Assembly (NCBI GenBank): GCA_017643925.1 | Contig: JAEPML010000001.1 | Span: 512,378-576,377 of the forward strand | Source: Roseibium sp. | GTDB lineage: Bacteria > Pseudomonadota > Alphaproteobacteria > Rhizobiales > Stappiaceae | Direction: 5' to 3' | Length of the DNA stretch: 64,000 nt | Made by a program: the position numbers and the translations under genes | Notes under the pieces: model-generated | Told to the model about the DNA's origin: nothing | Seen by the model: the letters and a program-made list of their open reading frames with translations, nothing else | The model's database searches: none | In this document: positions 8,832 to 17,108 of the stretch, in pieces | How positions within the stretch are numbered: the stretch's first letter is position 1 | Layout of the letters: each line of letters begins with the position of its first letter

Positions 8832-10046
8832 TCAAAACAGTCCCGACAACTTGTGTACCAGCCTTGCGAGCTGAAGTTGTGTGTTCACACCGGTCTTTTC
8901 AAAAATGCGTCGCAGATGCGTTTTTGCAGTGTTTCGCGTGATCCCAAGGCGGGTCACGGTGTCGTGCATGGACCCTGTCAGGGTCAATTCACGAGCGAGC
9001 CTTGCCTCTGATTGCGACAAGTCGAATTCTTCCTGCAGCAGTGTTTCGACATGCCGGTTCGGCTCGACCGATTCGAACACTCGCAAAACGAACCAGGGAT
9101 CCGCGACCGGTGCGGTCTCACGAGATCGAGAAGAAACCACTTCGATTGAAACGCGTCTTGGAAAATTGTTTGGGCCGGAGATGCAAAGCGACGAGGAAGG
9201 TGGTTCGCTCTCCCGGGTTTCTTCCATCCCAACACCAGATGCATCAACGTTTCCCGAAAACCAGCTCTCGCAAAGCTGTCGGAAACCGGCTTCGATTTGT
9301 GGATTTTGAAACACAAGCGTGTTTCCTTGTGGTTTCGCAACGTTCAGTTTTTTCAAGCATTCAAGCGCACTGGGTGTCTGGGCCAGGATGTCCCGGTGCT
9401 GATCGATAAGGATCCCCGGGCTGTCCATGGAGGCAAGCAACATCTTCGTCAGCCGATTGTCTCTTCGTTCCCGAACCAGTCTCTGGTGAAGGTCAAGCGC
9501 GGGCACGAGCAGGTTGACGATCGTCTGGAAGGTTTCTGTCGCGCTTACCGTGTCGATTGCATCGGGAGCCTCGTCCGGGAACAGAAAGGCGAACAGGGTT
9601 GCCGTATCGTTGGCACGGTTTACGGGGCAAATCAGGCCTGGTGCACTCCGCAATGCATCATTGGGTGTCGCTTGAACCATGTCCCTGGAACCGGCGATCG
9701 GCTGACCGATTTGAGATCCAGGCCCGTTCGATCGATCCAGAGAAGTTTTGCAATAGGGGTAAAAGAGGGAGGCTTCCGTAAGGAGGAATTCAAAGGCATT
9801 TCGGCCTCCTTCCATCTCGATCTGCGCCATGACGTTGCCCAGTTCATGTCCCGGGCGATGCCCGGCAAATGCCGGTGTGGAGCTTCCGTTTGAGTCAAAT
9901 TCACTGAGGAATACGTGGCAGCCGACGGTCGTTTCGATAAACGTCAGAAATTGCGGCCAACCGTCGGCCGAAGTCGAACACTCAAATGCGAGCAAAAGTA
10001 ATTTTGCCTGATCCGATTTGCTGAGTGCGAGTGTAACTTGCGGCAT
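8832..10046 (-). CDS. LuxR-type helix-turn-helix transcriptional regulator
   Basis: The 404-residue protein ends in a LuxR/GerE-type DNA-binding domain (about 340-400: LSQSEARLARELTLTG...RLGITRNTAKTHLRRIFEKT). The N-terminal 330 residues do not look like an acyl-homoserine-lactone domain, a receiver or an ATPase; they may be a divergent PAS/GAF-like sensor. It has the layout of many orphan alphaproteobacterial LuxR regulators of about 370-400 residues. It is inserted between xseB and dxs, which are often neighbours in the order. An inverted repeat about 120 bp upstream (10163-10179) could be its own operator. Ligand and targets are unknown. Confidence 0.8.
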   Translation of the reverse strand: MPQVTLALSKSDQAKLLLLAFECSTSADGWPQFLTFIETTVGCHVFLSEFDSNGSSTPAFAGHRPGHELGNVMAQIEMEGGRNAFEFLLTEASLFYPYCKTSLDRSNGPGSQIGQPIAGSRDMVQATPNDALRSAPGLICPVNRANDTATLFAFLFPDEAPDAIDTVSATETFQTIVNLLVPALDLHQRLVRERRDNRLTKMLLASMDSPGILIDQHRDILAQTPSALECLKKLNVAKPQGNTLVFQNPQIEAGFRQLCESWFSGNVDASGVGMEETRESEPPSSSLCISGPNNFPRRVSIEVVSSRSRETAPVADPWFVLRVFESVEPNRHVETLLQEEFDLSQSEARLARELTLTGSMHDTVTRLGITRNTAKTHLRRIFEKTGVNTQLQLARLVHKLSGLF

Positions 10047-10389
10047 TTACGAGATGTTGCATGTCTGTTTGTGTTTCTTCTGATTTTTCTATCAGTATAA
10101 TTTTGGAGTCGCAACATATTGGATTCCGATATCTTGATCGCTCGTAGGTATTGCTACGTAGATTGTAGGACAACTACAAGTAATACATAAAGTCGATCTG
10201 CGGCATGTAGGCCAGTCGCAAGGCCGAGCGCGCCCTGTCGACCCTATCGTGACAAGGCAAATTTTCGAGGGGAAGGCCGGGAAGAGGCCAGACAGTCAGG
10301 TTTGCCCGATGACCAGAAATCGGCGGGTACTGTTTTTGTGAAAGGGCTGTCCTTGGGGGGGTGAACGGTCCACTCGAAGCTGGCCGGCT
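10047..10389. other. AT-rich intergenic region between xseB and the LuxR-type gene
   Basis: No gene is supported. The first 150 bp are AT-rich compared with the flanking genes. TTGTAG-GACAA-CTACAA at 10163-10179 is a 6-bp perfect inverted repeat flanked by GTATT and AATAC, which may be a regulator-binding site for the LuxR-type gene that starts at 10046. The part nearest xseB is GC-rich without a convincing terminator. Confidence 0.4.
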
Positions 10390-10638
10390 TTACTGAGGAT
10401 CAAGCTCACCGGTGCTTTTGGCTTCACCGTCTTGTCCGAGCTGGATCTTTTCAACCTTGGCCTCGGCGGATTTGAGCAAGGTATCGCAGTGTTTCCGCAA
10501 TGCGTCGCCGCGTTCATACATGTCGATGCTGCGTTCCAGTGGAACATTTCCCTGCTCCAGTTCGCGCACAATCGTTTCCAGCTGCTTGAGCGCGTCTTCG
10601 AAGGAAAGGCCGGAAATGTCGTTGGCGGCATCCGTCAT
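10390..10638 (-). CDS. xseB: Exodeoxyribonuclease VII small subunit
   Basis: The 82-residue product carries the XseB signature ([24 protein letters not shown] then [17 protein letters not shown]) as two helices that pack on the XseA large subunit. The enzyme degrades single-stranded DNA from both ends. Residues 60-82 are a short polar tail. The gene lies downstream of the histone-deacetylase-family gene on the same strand and in the general dxs neighbourhood, as in many alphaproteobacteria. The large subunit gene xseA is not in the window. Confidence 0.95.
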   Translation of the reverse strand: MTDAANDISGLSFEDALKQLETIVRELEQGNVPLERSIDMYERGDALRKHCDTLLKSAEAKVEKIQLGQDGEAKSTGELDPQ

Positions 10639-10758
10639 GTGTGCTGTCCCTGGATAGAGTCGAGTTCAGTTGGGACAGTCGCGGCCCTGATTGTTGAGGT
10701 CAAGGCTTCTGTGGAGAATTGGGCTTATGATCCCCGTGGTTTTTCTGATCCACCCGCT

Positions 10759-11688
10759 TCAGCCGGTCATCAGTGTCATCACATGGGCCGCTACCGAGCG
10801 CGCAAGGCCTTCCAGGTCATAGCCACCTTCCAGGACGGAAACGACCTGTCCGTTCCCGTGTTTGTCCGCGACATCCATCAGGACGCGCGTAGCCCAGGCA
10901 AAGTCCGCCTCTGTAAGGTTCAGTCCGCCAAGCGGGTCGCGCGCATGAGCATCGAAACCTGCCGAGATGAGCACGAGTTCGGGTGCGAAATCTTCCAGTC
11001 TCGGAAGAATGACGACCTCGAAGGCTTCCTTGAAACCGGTGCCGTCTTCGCCCGGGGCAAGGGGGGCGTTGACGATTGTATTGGCATCGCCGGTTTCCGA
11101 GGCTGCCCCCGAGCCGGGATATAGCGGCATCTGATGCGTTGAACAATACATGACACTCGGGTCCGCCCAGAAGATGTCCTGGGTTCCGTTGCCGTGATGA
11201 ACATCGAAATCGACGATTGCGACACGGTCAATCCCGTATCTGGATTGGGCATAGCGCGCTGCAACGGCAGCATTGTTGAAAAAGCAGAACCCCATCGCAC
11301 GTTCTTGTTCGGCGTGATGGCCGGGGGGCCTGGAAGCGGAAAAGGCGTTGCTGACCTTCCTTGTGAGCACTTCGTCCACCGCACGGCAAGCACCTCCAGC
11401 GCCGCGCAGCGCGGCTTCCCATGTTCCCGGTGACATTGTCGTGTCTGCATCGACACGCGCGGTGCCCTCTTCAGGCGAAAGACGGTGCAATGAGTCTATG
11501 TAACTCATGGGATGTGCGCGCGCGATGTCCTCGAGGGCTGCGACCGGGGCAAGGTCCCGTTCCAGTGACTGAAACTTTTCATGCTCCAGGATCCGGTCCA
11601 CCGCTCGAATCCTGTCCGGTCGTTCCGGGTGTCCAACGGGCGTCAGGTGGTCGAGATAGGAAGGATGGTGAATGACGAGTGTTGACAC
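10759..11688 (-). CDS. Histone deacetylase family protein (arginase/HDAC fold amidohydrolase)
   Basis: I start the gene at GTG 11688 (VSTLVIHHPSYLDH), giving 309 residues that begin as the family does; a longer open frame upstream does not match. The zinc-site motifs are present: RPPGHHAEQERAMGFCFFNN, the metal ligands in VDFDVHHGNGTQD, and SAGFDAHARDPLGG. Bacterial members are acetylpolyamine amidohydrolase- or acetoin-utilisation-like deacetylases and do not act on histones. The gene is commonly next to xseB in Hyphomicrobiales, as here (120 bp apart). The substrate is not predictable from sequence. Confidence 0.93.
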   Translation of the reverse strand: MSTLVIHHPSYLDHLTPVGHPERPDRIRAVDRILEHEKFQSLERDLAPVAALEDIARAHPMSYIDSLHRLSPEEGTARVDADTTMSPGTWEAALRGAGGACRAVDEVLTRKVSNAFSASRPPGHHAEQERAMGFCFFNNAAVAARYAQSRYGIDRVAIVDFDVHHGNGTQDIFWADPSVMYCSTHQMPLYPGSGAASETGDANTIVNAPLAPGEDGTGFKEAFEVVILPRLEDFAPELVLISAGFDAHARDPLGGLNLTEADFAWATRVLMDVADKHGNGQVVSVLEGGYDLEGLARSVAAHVMTLMTG

Positions 11689-12241
11689 GTGAGCGATTCC
11701 GGAAGGTCTATTGCTTGAAATTGAATAATCAGCCTTTGAATTTCCTGACATCTGAGCGAGGTGCAGGAGTTCTGTCAATTGAAGATAGGCCAAAACATCC
11801 TTTGGCCGATATTGGCATAAAGACAAAAAAAGGGGCCGGCTTCTTCAGCCAGCCCGTTGAAAGGTGCGAGCACCGCGATGCCCGAGGGGAGGTCCGCTGC
11901 ATCTCAAATCATGTCCACACATTACTTGATTCAGATGGCAAAAAGCGAGCATTTTACCGTAATGCAGTATTATTATGATGTTGATAAGTCTGGTGAGGCG
12001 CAGCGGAAGCAGTCGGATATTGTGCGAAATGCTTACCCTTTTTGTGGGCTTAAGTTGGAATTAAGAAATTCTACTATATTGGAAACTTGGCTGTCCTTAT
12101 GCTTGACTTGATCTGATCGATCTTCAGGCACTGGAATAAGCAGTTTCTGCGAAGTGCTGATTTTTAAGGCTTTTCAACTGCGCGCAAGTTTCGGTTGCCT
12201 TCCCTATCGGAAGTCGTCCCGACAGTGGTGGCGCGCGATTT
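11689..12241. other. AT-rich intergenic region with an orphan minus-strand terminator
   Basis: The stretch between the Sua5 gene stop and the deacetylase start is much more AT-rich than its surroundings. On the plus strand a frame from ATG 11911 to 12111 would give a 66-residue peptide (begins MSTHYLIQMAKSEHF) with AT-rich codons and no recognised family; I do not call it a gene. On the minus strand a strong terminator at 11825-11855 closes a transcript that could be the long 3' end of the Sua5 mRNA or an sRNA. Confidence 0.4.
11825..11855 (-). terminator. Rho-independent terminator, minus strand
   Basis: On the minus strand GGGCTGGCT-GAAGA-AGCCGGCCC forms a 9-bp stem (one G.U) followed by C and seven T residues. 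It lies 386 bp beyond the Sua5 stop. The sequence just before it on that strand contains an unpaired ACCTCCCC run. Confidence 0.8.
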
Positions 12242-13237
12242 TCAGTCCCGGGGTGCCGCGGCGCGGCGCAGGCGGTCATTGATCGCTTCGCCAAGACCCT
12301 CGCTGGGGATAAATTGTGCGCGAATTGCTTGGGCGCCGCTCGCATCAAGCTCTCGCATGGCCCGAAAAAGGTTCGCGGCAGCTTCCACAAGGTCGCCGCG
12401 GGGGCTCAGATTGAACTCGGAAAATGCATGCTCGGCGCCTGGAAGAGGCTCAGGCCCGAAAGAAAGCAGTGCATCCCTTGGACTTGCTTCTCGTGCATTC
12501 AGGTAGAGGTGTGCATCCGGAGCATAGTGGGATGACAACATGCCAGGGGCTGTTGGCGCGTCCGCTTTCATGTCCGGTGCGGCAGCGGCCAGTTGGACGC
12601 CCAGTACCCTCTCAATCTCTTCACGCGCCACGCCACCGGGCCGCAAGAGCCGCGGTGTGTCGTCAACGAACCCGACAATCGTGGATTCAATGCCGACTGC
12701 GCAGGGCCCCGCGTCGATCACGAAACCCAGGGAGGGTGCCAGATCGGCGATGACATCCTCGGCGCGTGTGGGGCTGATCTTGCCCGAACGATTTGCGCTG
12801 GGCGCCGCCAGCGGGCGCCCTGACTTTTCCGACAAGAGCCGCATGACAGGACCGCCGGGAACACGCAGAGCGACCGTGTCGAGGCCCGCCGTCGCGAGGT
12901 CGCAAATGGCGGAACTCTGTTTTTTCGGAACAACGATCGTCAGGGGGCCTGGCCAGAATGCATTGGCCAGTTTTAGGGCCTGCTCCGAGAAGTCTCCGTG
13001 TTCCCGAGCTGCGTCCAGCGAAGCCACGTGGGAAATCAGCGGGTTGAACTGGGGGCGCCCCTTGGCCTCGAAGATGCGCGCGCAGGCCGTGGCATTGGTC
13101 GCGTCGGCCGCAAGCCCGTAGACCGTCTCCGTCGGGATGGCAGCCAATTCCCCGGCCAGAAGTGACTTGCAGGCTGCATCCGCCATCGCTGATTGCTGCC
13201 AGTCATAGTCACTTGTGTCGAGTTTCCAAAGCTGCAT
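12242..13237 (-). CDS. L-threonylcarbamoyladenylate synthase, Sua5/YrdC/TsaC family
   Basis: The enzyme makes threonylcarbamoyl-AMP from threonine, bicarbonate and ATP for the t6A modification of ANN-decoding tRNAs. The 331-residue product has the YrdC domain (IPTETVYGLAADA, then KGRPQFNPLISHV near residue 60) and, unlike the short TsaC form, a C-terminal Sua5 domain (about 220-331). I place the start at ATG 13237 (MQLWKLDTSD). An upstream in-frame start would add 17 residues that overlap the region facing the acyl-CoA dehydrogenase promoter. The gene diverges from the fatty-acid operon at 13455. Confidence 0.94.
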   Translation of the reverse strand: MQLWKLDTSDYDWQQSAMADAACKSLLAGELAAIPTETVYGLAADATNATACARIFEAKGRPQFNPLISHVASLDAAREHGDFSEQALKLANAFWPGPLTIVVPKKQSSAICDLATAGLDTVALRVPGGPVMRLLSEKSGRPLAAPSANRSGKISPTRAEDVIADLAPSLGFVIDAGPCAVGIESTIVGFVDDTPRLLRPGGVAREEIERVLGVQLAAAAPDMKADAPTAPGMLSSHYAPDAHLYLNAREASPRDALLSFGPEPLPGAEHAFSEFNLSPRGDLVEAAANLFRAMRELDASGAQAIRAQFIPSEGLGEAINDRLRRAAAPRD

Positions 13238-13306
13238 GAACCGGTATCTTCTGGTCTGTGGCGGGGGATCGAGTGAAAAGACACTCACATGCCGCTGCGG
13301 TACGGG

Positions 13307-13334
13307 TTGACGTTTACGTAAACAGAGCTACTGT
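13307..13334 (+). promoter_or_regulatory. Candidate promoter with palindromic operator for the acyl-CoA dehydrogenase operon
   Basis: GTTTACGTAAAC at 13312-13323 is a perfect 12-bp palindrome that overlaps a good -35 box (TTGACG, 13307-13312); TACTGT at 13329-13334 is a weak -10. The site resembles operators proposed for MerR-family LiuR regulators of branched-chain amino acid and fatty acid breakdown, from memory. Its place before an acyl-CoA dehydrogenase operon fits such control. Confidence 0.55.
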
Positions 13335-13454
13335 CCTGTCAACAACTGTCAAACGTGCCTTTTGGGGGCAAGCTCCACCGGCGTCAAGTTTTGGGCAGAG
13401 AAAACGAAGAAAGGTCCGCGGCACTCTGGCTGGTGGGCCACTGGGAGGATTTGC

Positions 13455-15236
13455 ATGTACCGCGCTCCGGTCGATGAAATTGGCTTCACGCTGAAACACG
13501 TATGCGGTCTCGGTGACCTGCAGAGCAATCAGAGCCACGCAGAACTGGGCGATGATCTTGTCGACGCGATCCTGACGGAGGCCGGCCGTTTTGCGTCCGA
13601 GGAGATTGCTCCGCTCAACTCGGTTGCCGATGAACACGGAACGCCCTTGTCGGACGGGAAGGTCTCGACACCGCCGGGTTGGCGGGAGCTTTATCACGCC
13701 TGGATCGAGGGGGGCTGGAACGGATTGACGGCGAGCCCGGACGCTGGCGGGCAGGGCTTGCCGCAGATGCTTTCGGTCGCTGCCCTGGAGATGTGGAATT
13801 CGGGTTCCATGGCCTTTGCGATCGGTCCGACGCTGACCATGGGGGCGGTCGAAGCCATCGAGAAGCATGCGTCCGACGAACTTCAGGCAAAATATCTTGA
13901 GAAACTGGTCTCGGGTGAATGGATGGGAACCATGAACCTGACCGAGCCACAGGCCGGGTCGGATCTCAATGCGCTCAAAGCACGCGCGGAACGCAACGAG
14001 GACGGCAGCTACCGCATCTTCGGCCAGAAGATTTTCATCACCTACGGTGACCACGATCTGACCGACAACATAATTCACATGGTTCTTGCCAGGTTGCCGG
14101 ACGCACCGGCCGGGACACGGGGTATTTCGCTGTTTCTGGTTCCCAAGTTCCTCGTCAATGACGATGGCTCGCTGGGGGAACGCAATGACGTCAAGGTGGC
14201 CGGTGTGGAACACAAGATGGGGATCCACGGATCGCCGACCTGCACCATGATCTATGGAGACGAAGGCGGTGCCACAGGTTGGTTGGTTGGCGAGGAAAAT
14301 CGCGGACTTGCCTGCATGTTCACGATGATGAACAACGCCCGACTGGCCGTTGGTGTCCAGGGGCTGGGAGTTGCCGAGCGGGCCTATCAGCATGCGCTCG
14401 GCTACGCGGTGGATCGCAAGCAGGGCCGGGCACCGGGTGAAACGCAGGAGGGCATGAGCCCGATTGCACGTCACCCGGATATCAAGCGCATGCTGCTCTC
14501 CATGAAGTCCAAAACGCAGGTCGCGCGGGCGATCTGCTACGCCTGCGCGCATGCCATCGACATGTCCAACATCGCCGAAGAGGCTGACAGCAAAACATTC
14601 TGGAGCGAGCGGGCCAGCCTGCTGACGCCGATTGCCAAGGCCTTGCCGACAGACTTCGGCGTGGAGGTTGCCTCGCTCGGCGTCCAGATCCATGGCGGCA
14701 TGGGCTACATCGAGGAGACGGGAGCTGCACAGCATCTGCGCGATGCCCGCATCGCACCGATCTACGAAGGCACGAATGGCATCCAGTCGATCGATTTCGT
14801 CATGCGCAAGCTGCCCCTGTCGGGCGGCGAGCACATCAAGGGCTTCATCCAGGAGCTTCAGGAGATTGCGGACGAGGTTGCGGCATCCAACCGGTCGGAA
14901 TTCGGATCCACGGCAGAAAGGCTTGCCGCGAGCATTGAGGACTTGCGCGAGGCGACCGATTACATGGCGACCGCGCAGGCCGAGGGCCGCGTGGCAGACG
15001 CCCTGTCGGGTGCCACTCCCTATCTCAGGGTCGCCGGTCTTGTCCTGGGCGGCGCATTGCTGGCAAAGGGAGCCCTGCGATCAACGTCGGAACCGGCACC
15101 GAAACTTGGTGAGCGAACGCTGCTGGCGCGCAGTTTCTGCGAGACCGTCTTGGGTGAAACCGCTGGTCTGAAATCCGATATCCTGCTGTCCGCCGAGGCC
15201 ATTCAGGCCTTTGACGCGGAAGCTCTGGCTTCCTGA
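13455..15236 (+). CDS. Acyl-CoA dehydrogenase with C-terminal extension (DmdC-like group)
   Basis: The start at ATG 13455 (MYRAPVDEIGF) has GGAGG seven bases upstream and matches the typical N-terminus of this group. The 593-residue FAD enzyme carries GEWMGTMNLTEPQAGSDL, the flavin-binding HGGMGYIEETG, and the active-site region IYEGTNGIQSIDF. Residues after about 470 form the extra C-terminal domain seen in long acyl-CoA dehydrogenases such as 3-methylmercaptopropionyl-CoA dehydrogenase (DmdC). Many paralogues of this type act on ordinary acyl-CoAs, so DMSP degradation should not be assumed. It heads an operon with an enoyl-CoA hydratase and an SDR, a beta-oxidation-like sequence of reactions. 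Confidence 0.92.
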   Translation: MYRAPVDEIGFTLKHVCGLGDLQSNQSHAELGDDLVDAILTEAGRFASEEIAPLNSVADEHGTPLSDGKVSTPPGWRELYHAWIEGGWNGLTASPDAGGQGLPQMLSVAALEMWNSGSMAFAIGPTLTMGAVEAIEKHASDELQAKYLEKLVSGEWMGTMNLTEPQAGSDLNALKARAERNEDGSYRIFGQKIFITYGDHDLTDNIIHMVLARLPDAPAGTRGISLFLVPKFLVNDDGSLGERNDVKVAGVEHKMGIHGSPTCTMIYGDEGGATGWLVGEENRGLACMFTMMNNARLAVGVQGLGVAERAYQHALGYAVDRKQGRAPGETQEGMSPIARHPDIKRMLLSMKSKTQVARAICYACAHAIDMSNIAEEADSKTFWSERASLLTPIAKALPTDFGVEVASLGVQIHGGMGYIEETGAAQHLRDARIAPIYEGTNGIQSIDFVMRKLPLSGGEHIKGFIQELQEIADEVAASNRSEFGSTAERLAASIEDLREATDYMATAQAEGRVADALSGATPYLRVAGLVLGGALLAKGALRSTSEPAPKLGERTLLARSFCETVLGETAGLKSDILLSAEAIQAFDAEALAS

Positions 15237-15256
15237 TCGTTCAAAGCGAGCAAAAG

Positions 15257-16003
15257 ATGATCCGTATATCCCTTGAAGACGGCGTCCAGACCCTGCGTCT
15301 GGACCGGCCGGAAAAGAAAAATGCGCTCACCGGTGCGATGTATTCGGACCTCGCCGAAGCGCTGGAAACGGGCAACGGCAACCCGGATGTGCGTTGCCAT
15401 CTGATCTGCGGCCAACCGGAAATCTTCACCGCCGGGAACGATATAGGCGACTTCCTGCAATATGCAGGAAGGGTTGCGATCGACGAGACACCTGTTGTCC
15501 GGTTCCTGCGCGCGCTTGTAACAAACGAAAAACCTCTCGTTGCCTCGGTCGACGGTATTGCAATCGGTGTTGGAACAACGTTGCTGATGCATTGCGACAT
15601 GGTTTTCGCAAGTCCGCGCGCTCTGATCCGCTCGCCATTCGTGGACCTGGGACTGGTCCCGGAGGCGGGCTCGAGCTTGCTTGGGCCCCAGCTCATGGGA
15701 CATGCACGAGCCTTTGAACTCCTGTGTCTGGGCAATGCGTTTTCGGCCGAACGCGCACTTCAGGCCGGCCTGGTGAATGAAGTGGTTGCTGAAGATGTGG
15801 ATGAGGTCGCACTGGCTTGCGCGAAGGCAATTTCGGCCAAACCTCCGGAGGCGCTGGCTTTGTCCCGAAAACTGCTGCGTGGTGACACAGGTGAATTGTC
15901 CGAACGTGTCGAAGAGGAAATCCGGATCTTCGCGAACCGTCTGACCGCGCCTGAGACCATCGCGGCATTCCAGGCGTTCATGACCAAAAAGCCAAAGGCC
16001 TGA
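15257..16003 (+). CDS. Enoyl-CoA hydratase/isomerase (crotonase) family protein
   Basis: The 248-residue crotonase-fold protein has the CoA and oxyanion-hole segments: LDRPEKKNALTGAMY, then FTAGNDIGDFL (first oxyanion-hole loop), and SVDGIAIGVGTTLLMHCD (second). The catalytic region reads DLGLVPEAGSSLL, which has the acidic residue usual for hydratases or isomerases. Start ATG 15257 lies 20 bp after the dehydrogenase stop, with GAGCAAAAG as a weak ribosome-binding site. In the operon it would hydrate or isomerise the enoyl-CoA made by the dehydrogenase. Confidence 0.9.
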   Translation: MIRISLEDGVQTLRLDRPEKKNALTGAMYSDLAEALETGNGNPDVRCHLICGQPEIFTAGNDIGDFLQYAGRVAIDETPVVRFLRALVTNEKPLVASVDGIAIGVGTTLLMHCDMVFASPRALIRSPFVDLGLVPEAGSSLLGPQLMGHARAFELLCLGNAFSAERALQAGLVNEVVAEDVDEVALACAKAISAKPPEALALSRKLLRGDTGELSERVEEEIRIFANRLTAPETIAAFQAFMTKKPKA

Positions 16004-16057
16004 AAACAAGGCGGGCTTGGAAGGCGCAAGCTCAAAATCTCTCAAAGGAGAATGACC

Positions 16058-16921
16058 ATGTCCCTGAAGGGCAAGACACTTTTCGTGACCGGTGCGTCAC
16101 GCGGCATCGGCAGGGCAATCGCATTGAGGGCAGCCCGTGACGGGGCCAATGTGGCTGTTGCGGCCAAGACCGCCGAACCACATCCCAAGCTCGAAGGCAC
16201 GATCTACACGGCGGCCGAGGAAATCGAAGCCGCAGGTGGCAAGGCGCTGCCGATTGTTCTGGATGTGCGCGACGACGATGCGGTCAAGGCAGCGCTGGAC
16301 CAGACGGCAGCGCATTTTGGCGGTCTCGATATCCTGGTCAACAATGCCAGCGCGATCCAGCTGACTCCGTTGCAGCAGACTGACATGAAGCGCTTCGATC
16401 TCATGCATCAGATCAATACGCGTGGCACGCTTGCCTGCTCCAAACATGCCATCGAGCATCTGAAAAACTCGGACAACCCCCATATCCTCATGTTGTCCCC
16501 TCCGCTCGATATGCAGGAGAAATGGTTCGCGCCCTTTACGCCCTATTCGATTGCGAAATACGGCATGAGCCTGGTCGTGTTGGGTCTGGCGGGTGAATTG
16601 CGATCGAAGGGGATAGCGGTCAATGCCCTTTGGCCCCGGACGACAATTGCAACAGCAGCCATCAAGAACATCATCGGTGGCGACAAGATGATGCAGCAGA
16701 GCCGGACACCGGACATACTCGCTGATGCTGCCTATGAAATCTTCACGTCACCCTCGAGGGATTTCACGGGCCAGTTCCTGATTGATGACACTTTCCTGGC
16801 AAGTCGCGGTGTAACGGATTTCGACCAGTATCGCGTTGACCCAACGCTGGCGCTCGCGCCTGATTTCTTCGTTCCCGATGACAGCGAAGCGCCCTGTGAA
16901 CTGGGGCCGATCAGCAAGTAG
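16058..16921 (+). CDS. Short-chain dehydrogenase/reductase (HSDL2-like)
   Basis: The protein shows the SDR cofactor motif TGASRGIGRAIALRA, the NNAS motif (ILVNNASAIQLT), and a YSIAK catalytic Tyr/Lys pair. Its segment LMLSPPLDMQEKWFAPFTPYS and the long C-terminal part (VTDFDQYRVDPTL) resemble hydroxysteroid-dehydrogenase-like protein 2. I use the ATG at 16058 because AAAGGAG lies seven bases upstream; the ATG at 16052 is too close to it. It is third in the acyl-CoA operon and may act on a hydroxyacyl-CoA or an aldehyde, but its substrate is not known. Confidence 0.9.
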   Translation: MSLKGKTLFVTGASRGIGRAIALRAARDGANVAVAAKTAEPHPKLEGTIYTAAEEIEAAGGKALPIVLDVRDDDAVKAALDQTAAHFGGLDILVNNASAIQLTPLQQTDMKRFDLMHQINTRGTLACSKHAIEHLKNSDNPHILMLSPPLDMQEKWFAPFTPYSIAKYGMSLVVLGLAGELRSKGIAVNALWPRTTIATAAIKNIIGGDKMMQQSRTPDILADAAYEIFTSPSRDFTGQFLIDDTFLASRGVTDFDQYRVDPTLALAPDFFVPDDSEAPCELGPISK

Positions 16922-17108
16922 AACTTCGAAAACGAGCTGGAACGGGCTTGCAATTCAAGGCCTGTTCCGGCAGGTTTCGGGTGCCGACGAGGGCGGCAAC
17001 CGGATCCGCGGAAAGCGCAAGCACCCTGACACCTGACGACATATGCCGGTTTTTCACCTGCGCCCGACACCAGCGGATCGCCCGGGCAGATGACACAGGA
17101 GAAAAGCC

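Noticed and set aside
11911-12111. 66-codon plus-strand frame in the AT-rich gap
   Set aside because: There is no ribosome-binding site, no recognisable domain and an unusual codon use. It is reported only as a region note.
13314-14834. Long minus-strand frame (506 codons) opposite the acyl-CoA dehydrogenase gene
   Set aside because: The plus-strand protein is a clear family member; the minus frame lacks any motif and would cover the dehydrogenase promoter.
13455-15236. Naming the acyl-CoA dehydrogenase dmdC (DMSP demethylation)
   Set aside because: The family is shared with many general long acyl-CoA dehydrogenases and no dmdA, dmdB or dmdD is nearby.
16938-16967. Imperfect hairpin after the SDR gene (GGAACGGGC with GCC-TGTTCC arms)
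   Set aside because: It has a bulge and no T-run, so I do not call it a terminator.
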